NCBI GenBank assembly: GCA_002753155.1
Contig: PDZW01000020.1
Span: 1 to 56,450, forward strand
DNA from: Alphaproteobacteria bacterium WMHbin7
GTDB taxonomy: Bacteria > Pseudomonadota > Alphaproteobacteria > Rhodospirillales > WMHbin7
Reading direction: 5' to 3'
Length of the DNA stretch: 56,450 nt
A program made the position numbers and the translations under genes. This document shows positions 1 through 8,471 of this stretch, in pieces. The first letter of the stretch is position 1. Each line of letters opens with the position of its first letter. The notes beneath the pieces are model-generated. The model had not been told where the DNA came from. It was given only the letters and a program-made list of their open reading frames with translations, and made no database searches.

Positions 1-66
1 CGTCGGCGTGGTCGTCGGCGTCGTCGTCGGCGTGGTCGTCGGCGTCGTCGTCGGCGTGGTCGTCGG
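1..66. repeat. 12-bp tandem repeats coding (TTTP)n
   Basis: The units CGTCGGCGTGGT and CGTCGGCGTCGT alternate from the window edge to about base 66, a 24-bp superperiod. On the minus strand they encode Thr-Thr-Thr-Pro. The perfect codon-level periodicity makes copy-number change by slippage plausible without loss of frame. The array continues beyond the left edge, so the total copy number is unknown. Confidence 0.9.
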
Positions 67-564
67 CGGGATTACAGGCGGCTCAGTCGAAGACGGCACG
101 ACCCCAACAGGCCCTCCGCCAGGAGCGCCCACATCTTCGGCAGGCGGGCCACCTTCTACCCTGTCGGGGAACTTTTCTTCACGCCGAGCGCCAGGGGCTT
201 GATCAAATTGAGGTCCGAAATAATTTTCTGTGGTTCCATCAACAAACTGCGGAATTTCTGGGGGCAATGCATCTGCGCCGGAATCAATCGTCGGAATGGG
301 GGGCGGAGGAGGAATGTCTTCGGTGGGGATCGGCGGGTTGCTGCCGCGCGGCCCGCCCTCAGGCAAAGCCGTCGCCTGGCCGCCCTGGTGGACGTTGGCG
401 ACGCCAAACGAGTCGTCTACCTGCTCGCCCTCTAGCGTGTTTTCGCCTCGCAGCTCAGGCTCTTCCAATGCTTTGGGCGGAACGTCCTGGAGGACCGTCA
501 AATCATCGAGCACCTGGCGATCTTCACCCTGGCTCTGCGTCAGATTTGTGTTTTCTTCGGCCAT
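1..564 (-). CDS. Thr/Pro-rich protein, N-terminal part (runs off left edge); probable type I secretion substrate
   Basis: An open minus-strand frame of 188 codons runs from ATG at 564 to the window edge without a stop. GGGGA lies 6 nt upstream of this ATG; an in-frame ATG at 570 lies too close to it. The protein starts MAEENTNLTQSQGEDRQ, has no signal peptide, is acidic and Pro/Gly-rich, and at residues 168-188 enters TTTP repeats encoded by 12-bp tandem units. Absence of a Sec signal, low complexity and a divergent type I secretion operon next door suggest (inference) a large secreted or surface protein whose repeats and C-terminal signal lie outside the window. Identity of the substrate is not proven. 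Confidence 0.75.
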   Translation of the reverse strand, partial: MAEENTNLTQSQGEDRQVLDDLTVLQDVPPKALEEPELRGENTLEGEQVDDSFGVANVHQGGQATALPEGGPRGSNPPIPTEDIPPPPPIPTIDSGADALPPEIPQFVDGTTENYFGPQFDQAPGARREEKFPDRVEGGPPAEDVGAPGGGPVGVVPSSTEPPVIPPTTTPTTTPTTTPTTTPTTTPT

Positions 565-1122
565 GACCATTCCCCGTTGAGCTGCTTTAATTTCCGCCGG
601 ATCGGCGCTTGTTCTTCAAAAGGCACTTGGCCGCGCAGAAACACCTTTACGGCCATTCATAGTATCCCCTGCCTTAAGCAATCCCAGAACACCGTCAAAG
701 GTTATAGGACCAGCAAAGCCATGCTTGAGGATCTTTTGCAGGCGTCATTCTACCTTTCTCCTCTTGCTGCGCCCGCATTTTTCGCCTTTGAATATCCTAT
801 AGGCCAAAAGTTATAGCGCTCCGTTTCTGTGTGCTCAGCGCCACCGCCCCAAAATGTCTTATCTTGTCGCATATTCGATTTGTTTGTTGCTGCTAAACCA
901 GTTGTACGCGACTCGAAATTAACTTAGATTCCGAGGAAATCCGCCGTTTCCATCCACCCGCAGAATCGCGTTCAGGTGGAAATTGCTGTCAGCCGCTTGT
1001 GCAATTTGGTTTTGGGCCGGAATGAGGTCTTATAACTTTTACCTTGGTAAGCCTCCTCATTCGATAAGAAGTCCTCAACGATGTCTTGATCCGGGGTGGA
1101 ATGTGAAAACCAAGGTGAGTTC
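565..1122. promoter_or_regulatory. Divergent intergenic region with repeated GTTATAG-type motifs
   Basis: No convincing gene is seen in these roughly 560 bases between the divergent Thr/Pro-rich gene and the LuxR-type regulator. A related motif occurs three times: CAAAGGTTATAG (696-707), CCAAAAGTTATAG (804-816) and, inverted, TTATAACTTTTA (1030-1041). The last two are inverted copies of AAAAGTTATA. They could be operators for the neighbouring regulator, which is inference. A small plus-strand open frame at 577-816 has no supporting features. Confidence 0.4.
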
Positions 1123-3096
1123 ATGTTGGATGGCCTGACGCCAAGGCAAAGGGAAATCGTTTCCCTGATTGAACAGGGGCGCAGCAATAAGGAAATTGCA
1201 GCACTTCTGGATATTGGGGTGGGAACGGTCAAACAGCATGTGGCCGCCCTTTTTCGACGCCTGAACGTCTCCAGCCGCGCACAAGCGGTTGCAGCACTTA
1301 GGGGCCTGTCTGCTGGAGACTCCCGGGAAACGCCTTCAAAAGCGCCTTCCGGATCGGCCCTTCAGTCCGTTCAAATTCAAGAATCCTCTGCCCTGGGTGC
1401 AGAATGCCGGGTTCTATCGGTGGCTGCCATAGCCCTGGAAGCGGCTGAAAGCATGGCGCAATCGATGGGAACGCGCCAATTGATGGAAAAACTTGAATCT
1501 CTTGCCCGCTTGGGAAGAGCCGCTGCGGATATGCTGGATGGACAATGTTTCGAAAGGGCCGGCCAGGGCATTGAATTGCGGTTCGGATTGAAAAAGGCGC
1601 GTGGCGATGATGCTGTCCGAGCGGTTCAGGCGGCCCGCTTCGTGATGGATCGGCTGTTGCTCGAAGATCAGGAAGAACCCAGGCCCAGAGGTGGAATCGC
1701 AACTGGCGTTGGTGTCGTTATGGCCCAAAGCGCCCAACCGGCGCGCCCTCTGGCCAGCGCCGAATTGGCCCAGGCATGGCGCCTGGCCCAGGCAGCACCG
1801 CCCGGCCGCCTGCTTGCTTGCGAAGCCACACAGCGACTAACGGCCGATGCCCTCTGTTTCGAGCCGATGCCTCTTAGTTCGGCTCAGGGGCGCTCGGCCC
1901 TGCTGCGCGGCGATCTGGCTCCTCCCTCCCCTCCTGTTTTGGCCCCACCCCGCCAAACCCTTCTGGAACAGTTGCTGGCGTCGCTGGACACCCAGCGCCA
2001 CATCTCGGTAGAAGCCGTTTCCGGACTGGGACGCACCGCCATGGCGACCTCGCTGGCCAGGCGCATCGAGGCCAGCGGAGACATCACCTTATATATACCT
2101 GCAGGCCGCTTGGCTTCTGGTGCCGATTTTGCCTGCCTGACGACGGCGCTGGAAATGAAGCTGGGCTTGGCCGTCACCGATGAAACAGCGCAACGCATCG
2201 CCCGTCTTGAGGCTTTTCTTTCAGGAATTGGCGTAGAGGATGCCGGCGTCCTTAGAACGCTGACCTCGCTGTTGTCCCCCCTCACAGTCTCCATCGGCAC
2301 TCAGGAGGTGGCGGAGGCCATCATCGGCATGGCGAAGCAACACAGGCTGACGCTGCTGATTGATGATGCCGAAAGGTCACCTTCGTTCCTGGCGGACATT
2401 CTCGCAAGACTGTCTGCTTTACCCAATCATGGCGTACGCCAGGTATATTTCAGCGCGGGCTTACCCGAGGGCCTGACCAAAACCATTGCCCCGCTCGAAC
2501 AACATCGGATGCACCCCTTGGGCGACGAGGATATGGCTTCGATGATCAGCGCGCTTGATCCCGACAAGCATCTCGACGAGCCTTTGGTTCGCGCCGTCGT
2601 CCGCCAGGCGCAAGGCCGACCGGGAGATGGCGTTGAGTTGGTCATTGCGCTTCTGGCCAGAATCCGCACCAAGAAAGAGGGCGGCACACAGCAGGGCCTT
2701 CCCATGCCGTTACGGCTCTACGCCGCCCTTATCGGCGAGATGGATCAAGCTCCCGACCTGCGTGAAGCCTTGCGGCTGGCGGCATTGTTGGGACGATTCT
2801 TCGCGCCCGGCTTATTGGCCCGCTTCTGGCCGCGCGGCCAAAAGGCGCTGGACGATGCGCTGGCCCGGGCGGTTCAAACCAAGATTCTTCTTCAGGAAGG
2901 AAGCGGAGCCTCCATCCGCTTTGCCTTCCAGCGCCCGCTTCTGCGCGAGGCCGCCATTTTGTCCTGGCTAACGGCAGACCGCACACGCCTTCGCGCCCGC
3001 ATCGAACGTACGCGTGTCCGCGTGGGCTCTGCCACCCTGACGCCGTCCGGGCTGCAATCACCAACCGGCAAAGCGCCTGTGAAGGAGCTTGCCTAA
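1123..3096 (+). CDS. LuxR-type HTH regulator with cyclase-like and degenerate P-loop domains
   Basis: 657 residues. A LuxR/GerE helix-turn-helix lies at the N-terminus (about 5-60; LTPRQREIVSLIEQGRSNKE). Next is a region resembling a class III nucleotide cyclase fold (about 95-265) that appears to lack metal-binding Asp residues (GQGIEL where active enzymes have GDG). A third region (about 290-480) resembles the ATPase of LAL/MalT regulators, with GLGRTAMATSLA in place of a Walker A that would need GK, and LTLLIDDAERS as Walker B. ATG at 1123 is preferred over GTG at 1096 because AAGGTGAG lies just upstream. It ends 2 bp before the ABC exporter gene, suggesting co-transcription and local control of secretion. 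HTH-first order is unusual. Confidence 0.8.
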   Translation: MLDGLTPRQREIVSLIEQGRSNKEIAALLDIGVGTVKQHVAALFRRLNVSSRAQAVAALRGLSAGDSRETPSKAPSGSALQSVQIQESSALGAECRVLSVAAIALEAAESMAQSMGTRQLMEKLESLARLGRAAADMLDGQCFERAGQGIELRFGLKKARGDDAVRAVQAARFVMDRLLLEDQEEPRPRGGIATGVGVVMAQSAQPARPLASAELAQAWRLAQAAPPGRLLACEATQRLTADALCFEPMPLSSAQGRSALLRGDLAPPSPPVLAPPRQTLLEQLLASLDTQRHISVEAVSGLGRTAMATSLARRIEASGDITLYIPAGRLASGADFACLTTALEMKLGLAVTDETAQRIARLEAFLSGIGVEDAGVLRTLTSLLSPLTVSIGTQEVAEAIIGMAKQHRLTLLIDDAERSPSFLADILARLSALPNHGVRQVYFSAGLPEGLTKTIAPLEQHRMHPLGDEDMASMISALDPDKHLDEPLVRAVVRQAQGRPGDGVELVIALLARIRTKKEGGTQQGLPMPLRLYAALIGEMDQAPDLREALRLAALLGRFFAPGLLARFWPRGQKALDDALARAVQTKILLQEGSGASIRFAFQRPLLREAAILSWLTADRTRLRARIERTRVRVGSATLTPSGLQSPTGKAPVKELA

Positions 3097-3098
3097 TC

Positions 3099-6000
3099 AT
3101 GAGCAGGACCCGCTTCGCGCCGATGCCCCTTTCCGATCTGATCGGCGATGCAAAAAACCTCGGAAGCTTCAAGCTGATGCGGGCGAACCTGCCCGAGCTG
3201 GCTCTGGTTTCCCTGCTGCTCAACCTGCTGGCCCTTGCGTTGCCGCTGACCCTGCTGCAGGTCTATGACCGCATCATTCCCAATTATTCGACCAGCACGC
3301 TCAGCATGCTGGTTCTGGGCATTCTGCTTGCTCTGGCGCTGGAAACCCTGCTGCGGCTTGCCAGATCGTATGTCACCGGCTGGATCGGCGCCAGATTCGA
3401 GCATCTTTCCGGCGTGGCGGCGCTTGAACTGCTGTTGACGTCAAAGATCGACGATGTGGAAAAGCAAGGCGCCGGCGCGCAACTTGAGCGGCTGAACGCC
3501 CTGGGACAAATTCGCGACTTTTACTCCGGCCAGGCTCTGCTGACCCTGCTGGATCTGCCCTTCGTCTTGATCTTCCTTGGCCTGATCGCCCTGTTGGCGG
3601 GATGGCTGGTGGCGATTCCCCTGGGCATTGCGATCATCTTCTTCTTGATGGCCATGCGTCTGGGAGAGCGGCTGCGCAAGGCGATTAAAGAGCGCATGAC
3701 CTCAGACGACCGCCGCCTCGATTTTGTGATGGAGGTGCTGCGCGGCATTCACACCGTCAAATCGATGGCCATGGAAGCCCTGATGTTGCGCCGCTACGAG
3801 CTGCTGCAATCGGCCAATGCGCAGAACACGTACAACGCCGCCTATCTGAATTCGGAGGCGATGCGCCTCTCGCAGGTTTTTTCGCAGCTGACCACCGTTC
3901 TTATCGTCTCCTACGGATGCACCCTCGTCGTCAACCATGAACTGACTATCGGCGGTTTAGCTGCCTGCACGATGCTGGCGGGCCGCTCGCTGCAGCCGAT
4001 GTCGCGATTGGTTGGCGTCTGGAACCGTTTTCAAACAATTCGCATTGCCCGCGAAAAAGTGGCCGAGTTGCTTTCGCTCAAGCGCGAGGGCTCGCCCGAT
4101 CTTGCCGACTGGCCGGAAATTCAAGGCCGTCTGACGCTCGACCACGCCTCGTTCTCCTATGGCGATCAGTTGCCGGATGCCATTCACGATGCAACGATCG
4201 ATATTCAGCCCGGCGAATGCATTTGCGTGCAAGGCTCCAACGGTTCCGGCAAGTCCACCCTGGCAGCCATGATGCTGGGCATCGACATTCCCCAGAAAGG
4301 GCGGGTGCTGATCGATGGCATTGATGTCCGTCAGTATGATTCCCTTTCCTTGAAACGCCAGGTGGCCTACCTCCCCCAGCGCGGCGAGGTGTTCAGCGGC
4401 ACCATCTTGGAAAACCTGACCATGTTCGATCCGAATATGACGGACCGGGCACTGGAAGTCGCCTCGCAGGTCGGGCTTGACGAAGTGGTATCAGCCATGC
4501 GCCTGGGCTATGACACGCCGATCGGCGAAGGCGTTTCCGAATCCCTTCCTGCTGGTGTCGTGCAACGCATTGCTATTGCCCGCGCCCTTGCCAGCGACCC
4601 AAAGATCGTGCTGTTCGATGAGGCGAATTCCTCGGTTGACAGCGTCGGCGACAGGTATATCCGCAGTGCCATCGAAAGCCTGAGGGGCAACTGCACCCTG
4701 GTCCTGATTACCCACCGTCCGTCTTACACCAAACTGGCGGATCGCACGTTCGAACTGGTCAACGGTCGCTTGAGGCCAAAGGACGCAAGCAGTCCTTTAA
4801 TCTCCTCTGAGCCAAGCATTCAGGAAACGGCGGGCCTTGACGCAGCCAGTTCCCCCAGGGCAAGCAGCCAACAGATCTCTGCAGACCGCAACACGCGCCT
4901 AGCGGAAAATGTTCTGGGCCGCTTTTCCGTGCCTACGGATTTTGCCAACTGCCTGATCGCCCTTCTGACGGCGCTTAATTGGCGTGGCGATCTGAAGAAC
5001 GTTGCCGAGGCCCTGCCCCATTTCGCCGAGACCTTGGACTTGACGGGCTTTCGCAACGTGATGGCCAACCTGAATTATATCAGCCGTCCGGAATCGACGC
5101 GGATGGAAGATATCGACCCCCGCCTGATGCCCTGCCTATTCGTACCGGACGATGGCCCGGCCATGGTCATCCTAAGGCCCGCTCCGGACGGATCGCTGCT
5201 GGCCTTCGACGGCGAGAGTTCCTTGATCGAGCCACTCGCCGGAAACGCATCGAGCAAGGGGACGGCCTATCTCTTCTTTCCTGCTTCAGAGGAAAACGAG
5301 GATATTCTGATTCGCCAAAAGCAGATCGGTTGGTTCAAGGCCACGACCGAGCGCTTTCGTCCTCTTCTTTGGCAAATCTTCGGCCTGACCCTGTTCATCA
5401 ACATCATGGCGCTCGCCTCGCCTTTGTTCATCATGGGCGTCTACGACCGGGTGGTTCCCACCGGATCTTTTTCGACCTTGGGCTACCTCGCTGCGGGCAT
5501 TGCGATTGCCTTGATTGCCGAGCATTATCTGTCGCGCATGCGTTCGAAAGCCGTCGCCTATTTGGGCGGACGTCTTGACTATATTTTTGGAAACGCCGTC
5601 TTCCAGAGAATCCTCTCCCTTTCGGCTTCGTTCACAGAGCGAGCGACCGTGGGCGCGCAGGTCGGCCGAATAAAAGAGTTTGAATCGATCCGCGACTTTT
5701 TCAACGGCCCCATGGCCTTTGTTTTGTTCGAGCTGCCTTTTGTCTTCTTCTTCCTGGCCGTCTTCACCATCATCGGCGGGCAAACGGTTTTCATCGTCAT
5801 AATTGCCGCCCTGGCCTTCCTTGTCATGGGGCTGATCACCTATCCCCTGCTGCAGCGGTCGTCCTCGCTGGCAGGAAAATCCTCGGGCAAACGCAATGAA
5901 TTTCTGACAGAGACCGTAGGCAAGCTGCGCGTCATCAAGATGGGGGGCTATGAGCAAATCTGGCTGGAGCGTTTCCGCCAGATATCGGGCAAGGCGGCGA

Positions 6001-7016
6001 TGGCCGATTTCAAGCAGAACCTGATTCAAGTCATCGTGGCGGCCATTTCCAACGTTATCACCGTTTCAGCCGGTATCTCCGTCGTCGCCTTCTGCGTTTT
6101 CAGAGTTCTTGATACGTCCATGACCGTCGGCGGCGTTGTGGCGGCGATGATCCTGGTCTGGCGCGTTCTGGCACCCTTGCAAACCGCCTGCATTTCCATG
6201 CCGCGCATCGAGCGTGTTCTTAGCAGCGTCAAGCAGATCGACAATCTGATGAATCTGAAGCCCGAGCGAGAAATCAGGGCGGTTACGCGCCCCCCCTCGC
6301 GTTTCAAGGGCCATGTCGTCTTTTCCCGCGTGTCCTTCCGCTACACGGCCGACACGGACCCCGCCCTGGTTGGCGTCAGCTTCGATATTCAGCCAGGCGA
6401 GGTCGTCGGCCTGATCGGCCCCAATGGCTCGGGAAAGTCGACGGCTCTTAAGTTGATGAGCGGCCTTTATCAGCCGCAGGCTGGCAGCATTCGCATCGAC
6501 AATCATGATCTAAGGCAGATTGATCCCGCCGACCTGCGCTCGTCGATCGCCTATGTTCCCCAAGTATTCAACGTCTTCTATGGCACCATCGCCCAAAACC
6601 TGCGTCTGGCCAGCCCCACAGCGCTGGATGAAGAGCTGCGCATCGCTGCCAACCAGGCCCGCGTGCTGGAAGACATCATGGCTTTGCCCGAGGGTTTCAA
6701 CACCAAGCTGGGTGAAAGCCGCATGGATCATTTTTCGGCCAGCTTCATGCAAAAGCTTTCTCTGGCCCGCGCGTATCTTAAGCGCGCACCGCTGATGCTG
6801 TTTGACGAACCGGTGACCGGGCTCGACTTTACTGGCGACAGATATTTTTTGAGCATGGTGAATGCCTTAAGAGGCCAAAGCACCATTTTCATCGTGACCC
6901 ACCGTCCCAGCCACCTTGCCGTTGCAGATAAAGTTCTGGTTTTCCAGAACGGCTATCTGCGTCTGGCCGGAGCCGCCAAGGATGTTATGAAACAAATCCC
7001 TCCTGACCTTCTTTAG
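3099..7016 (+). CDS. Fused double type I secretion ABC exporter
   Basis: 1305 residues containing two full exporter halves. Half 1: membrane domain about 25-310, nucleotide-binding domain about 345-560 (Walker A GSNGSGKST near 379; Walker B IVLFDEANSS near 502; H-loop LITHRPS). A linker of about 610-745 resembles the catalytically inactive C39-like domain of RTX exporters. Half 2: membrane domain about 755-1040, nucleotide-binding domain about 1070-1290 (Walker A GPNGSGKST near 1106; Walker B LMLFDEPVTG near 1230). Typical exporters of this family are 550-720 residues and dimerise. Both ABC signature loops are altered: LPAGV and FSASF instead of LSGGQ. Inner membrane; expected to pair with the following HlyD-like adaptor and a TolC protein. 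Confidence 0.9.
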   Translation: MSRTRFAPMPLSDLIGDAKNLGSFKLMRANLPELALVSLLLNLLALALPLTLLQVYDRIIPNYSTSTLSMLVLGILLALALETLLRLARSYVTGWIGARFEHLSGVAALELLLTSKIDDVEKQGAGAQLERLNALGQIRDFYSGQALLTLLDLPFVLIFLGLIALLAGWLVAIPLGIAIIFFLMAMRLGERLRKAIKERMTSDDRRLDFVMEVLRGIHTVKSMAMEALMLRRYELLQSANAQNTYNAAYLNSEAMRLSQVFSQLTTVLIVSYGCTLVVNHELTIGGLAACTMLAGRSLQPMSRLVGVWNRFQTIRIAREKVAELLSLKREGSPDLADWPEIQGRLTLDHASFSYGDQLPDAIHDATIDIQPGECICVQGSNGSGKSTLAAMMLGIDIPQKGRVLIDGIDVRQYDSLSLKRQVAYLPQRGEVFSGTILENLTMFDPNMTDRALEVASQVGLDEVVSAMRLGYDTPIGEGVSESLPAGVVQRIAIARALASDPKIVLFDEANSSVDSVGDRYIRSAIESLRGNCTLVLITHRPSYTKLADRTFELVNGRLRPKDASSPLISSEPSIQETAGLDAASSPRASSQQISADRNTRLAENVLGRFSVPTDFANCLIALLTALNWRGDLKNVAEALPHFAETLDLTGFRNVMANLNYISRPESTRMEDIDPRLMPCLFVPDDGPAMVILRPAPDGSLLAFDGESSLIEPLAGNASSKGTAYLFFPASEENEDILIRQKQIGWFKATTERFRPLLWQIFGLTLFINIMALASPLFIMGVYDRVVPTGSFSTLGYLAAGIAIALIAEHYLSRMRSKAVAYLGGRLDYIFGNAVFQRILSLSASFTERATVGAQVGRIKEFESIRDFFNGPMAFVLFELPFVFFFLAVFTIIGGQTVFIVIIAALAFLVMGLITYPLLQRSSSLAGKSSGKRNEFLTETVGKLRVIKMGGYEQIWLERFRQISGKAAMADFKQNLIQVIVAAISNVITVSAGISVVAFCVFRVLDTSMTVGGVVAAMILVWRVLAPLQTACISMPRIERVLSSVKQIDNLMNLKPEREIRAVTRPPSRFKGHVVFSRVSFRYTADTDPALVGVSFDIQPGEVVGLIGPNGSGKSTALKLMSGLYQPQAGSIRIDNHDLRQIDPADLRSSIAYVPQVFNVFYGTIAQNLRLASPTALDEELRIAANQARVLEDIMALPEGFNTKLGESRMDHFSASFMQKLSLARAYLKRAPLMLFDEPVTGLDFTGDRYFLSMVNALRGQSTIFIVTHRPSHLAVADKVLVFQNGYLRLAGAAKDVMKQIPPDLL

Positions 7017-7038
7017 GTTCTGATCGGAAGAATGTGCC

Positions 7039-8415
7039 ATGAATAATCGTTCTATCGCAGCCCAGGTCGGCGCCCACACCAACCTTTCGCAAAAGAGCGT
7101 GAGGCGGGGCAGCCGCCAGGCGCGCCATCTCAGCCAGGCGATCATTCTTGAGGAGACGGGATCCTCCGCCATCGTCCGCCAGGCCACCTTGCTGATTGCG
7201 GTGTCGGTGGCCCTGTTTATCGGCTGGGCCGCCTTGGCCCGCCTGGATGAGGTCGCCGTTACCAATGGCGAGATCGTTCCTTCCTCGGCCATTCAGACGG
7301 TGCAGCATCTGGAAGGCGGCGTTGTTGCGGAAATCCTGGTCAAGGAAGGCCAGTTGGTAAGTGAGGGCCAGATTCTGTTCCGCCTTGCCCCGAAATCGGC
7401 AAATTCCGAATTCGATCAGATGAAGGCGCGCGAGGTCGGGCTTGCCTTGAAGTCCGAACGCCTCAGGGCCTATCTGGAAGATCGCAATCCCGATTTCAGT
7501 TTTGCCGATGCTTCCTTTTCCGCCATGGTCGCCGACCAGAAGGCCATCCTGGCCGCTCAGCGCCTGTCGCGCAGCTCTGCCCTGGCCGTAACCAAATCGC
7601 AGGTCGACCAGCGGCGTTCGGAAATCCGTCAGTACGAGGAAAGCCTCAAGGGCTTAAGCGATCAGGTCAAGGTTCTTGAGGAGCTGGTTGCCATCCGCGA
7701 GCAATTGGAAAGGGAGGGGCTGGTCTCCCGCGTCATCTTCCTCGACACCAAGCGCTCCTATGTGACGACCAAAGGCGACATGGCCCGCATCGAGCAGCAG
7801 TTGGCGGCCAGCAAGCAGGCTTTGACCGAAGCGGAAAATCGCCTGCGCAGCCAGGATGCAACGCTGAAGCAGGACGCTTCGAATGAAATGGGCGCCGTTG
7901 CAGCGGAATTGGCGCAGGTCCACGAATCCTTAGCCAAGCTCTCGGACCGGGTTGATCGTCTGGATGTCGTCGCTCCCAAGAAGGGACTGGTGCAGGATTT
8001 GAAGGTTCGTACGGTGGGCGCCGTAATCGCCCCCGGCGGCACACTTTGCCAAGTGGTTCCTGTCGAGGATAATCTTCAGTTGGAAGTCCGCATCCAGGCC
8101 CGCGATATCGGCCACCTGAAACCCAATTTGCCGGCGACGGTCAAAATGACGACTTACGAATTTGCAAGATACGGCACCGTTCCAGGCCGATTGCAGTCGC
8201 TGTCGCCAACCTCTTTCCAGGACGACAAGGGCAATACCTATTTCAAGGGTATCGTCACGCTGAACCGCAATTACGTGGGCGAGGTGCCCGGTCAGAACGT
8301 CATTCTGCCCGGCATGACGGCCCAGGCCGATGTCGAGACAGGCGACAAGACCTTGCTGGAATATCTATTGAAGCCGATCTTCCTGTCACTCAAGAATTCG
8401 TTCCACGAGCGCTGA
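7039..8415 (+). CDS. HlyD-family type I secretion membrane-fusion protein
   Basis: 458 residues with one transmembrane helix near 50-70 after a short cytoplasmic tail, then a lipoyl-like half (EGGVVAEILVKEGQLVSEGQ), a long coiled-coil hairpin (about 130-320) and the C-terminal beta domain ending PGMTAQADVETGDKTLLEYL, the classic HlyD/PrtE tail. It bridges the ABC exporter and the outer-membrane channel across the periplasm. It lies 22 bp after the exporter gene and before a strong hairpin, so it is the last gene of the regulator-exporter-adaptor operon. The TolC-type partner is probably the gene at 14323. Confidence 0.95.
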   Translation: MNNRSIAAQVGAHTNLSQKSVRRGSRQARHLSQAIILEETGSSAIVRQATLLIAVSVALFIGWAALARLDEVAVTNGEIVPSSAIQTVQHLEGGVVAEILVKEGQLVSEGQILFRLAPKSANSEFDQMKAREVGLALKSERLRAYLEDRNPDFSFADASFSAMVADQKAILAAQRLSRSSALAVTKSQVDQRRSEIRQYEESLKGLSDQVKVLEELVAIREQLEREGLVSRVIFLDTKRSYVTTKGDMARIEQQLAASKQALTEAENRLRSQDATLKQDASNEMGAVAAELAQVHESLAKLSDRVDRLDVVAPKKGLVQDLKVRTVGAVIAPGGTLCQVVPVEDNLQLEVRIQARDIGHLKPNLPATVKMTTYEFARYGTVPGRLQSLSPTSFQDDKGNTYFKGIVTLNRNYVGEVPGQNVILPGMTAQADVETGDKTLLEYLLKPIFLSLKNSFHER

Positions 8416-8420
8416 TGCAA

Positions 8421-8450
8421 AAGGGGCGCCCCCTGGCGCCCCTTCTTGCT
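8421..8450 (+). terminator. Rho-independent-like terminator after the secretion operon
   Basis: A perfect 10-bp stem (AAGGGGCGCC at 8421-8430 and GGCGCCCCTT at 8435-8444) with a 4-nt loop begins 5 bp after the adaptor stop codon. The following CTTGCTTCC is only moderately T-rich. It lies between convergent genes and may serve both strands. Confidence 0.8.
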
Positions 8451-8471
8451 TCCTACGATTAAAAGCGGCTC

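Noticed and set aside
1-66. CRISPR-like repeats
   Set aside because: The 12-bp units are contiguous with no spacers and keep a coding frame.
577-816. 79-codon open frame in the left divergent region
   Set aside because: No ribosome-binding site, no family, and codon composition unlike neighbours.
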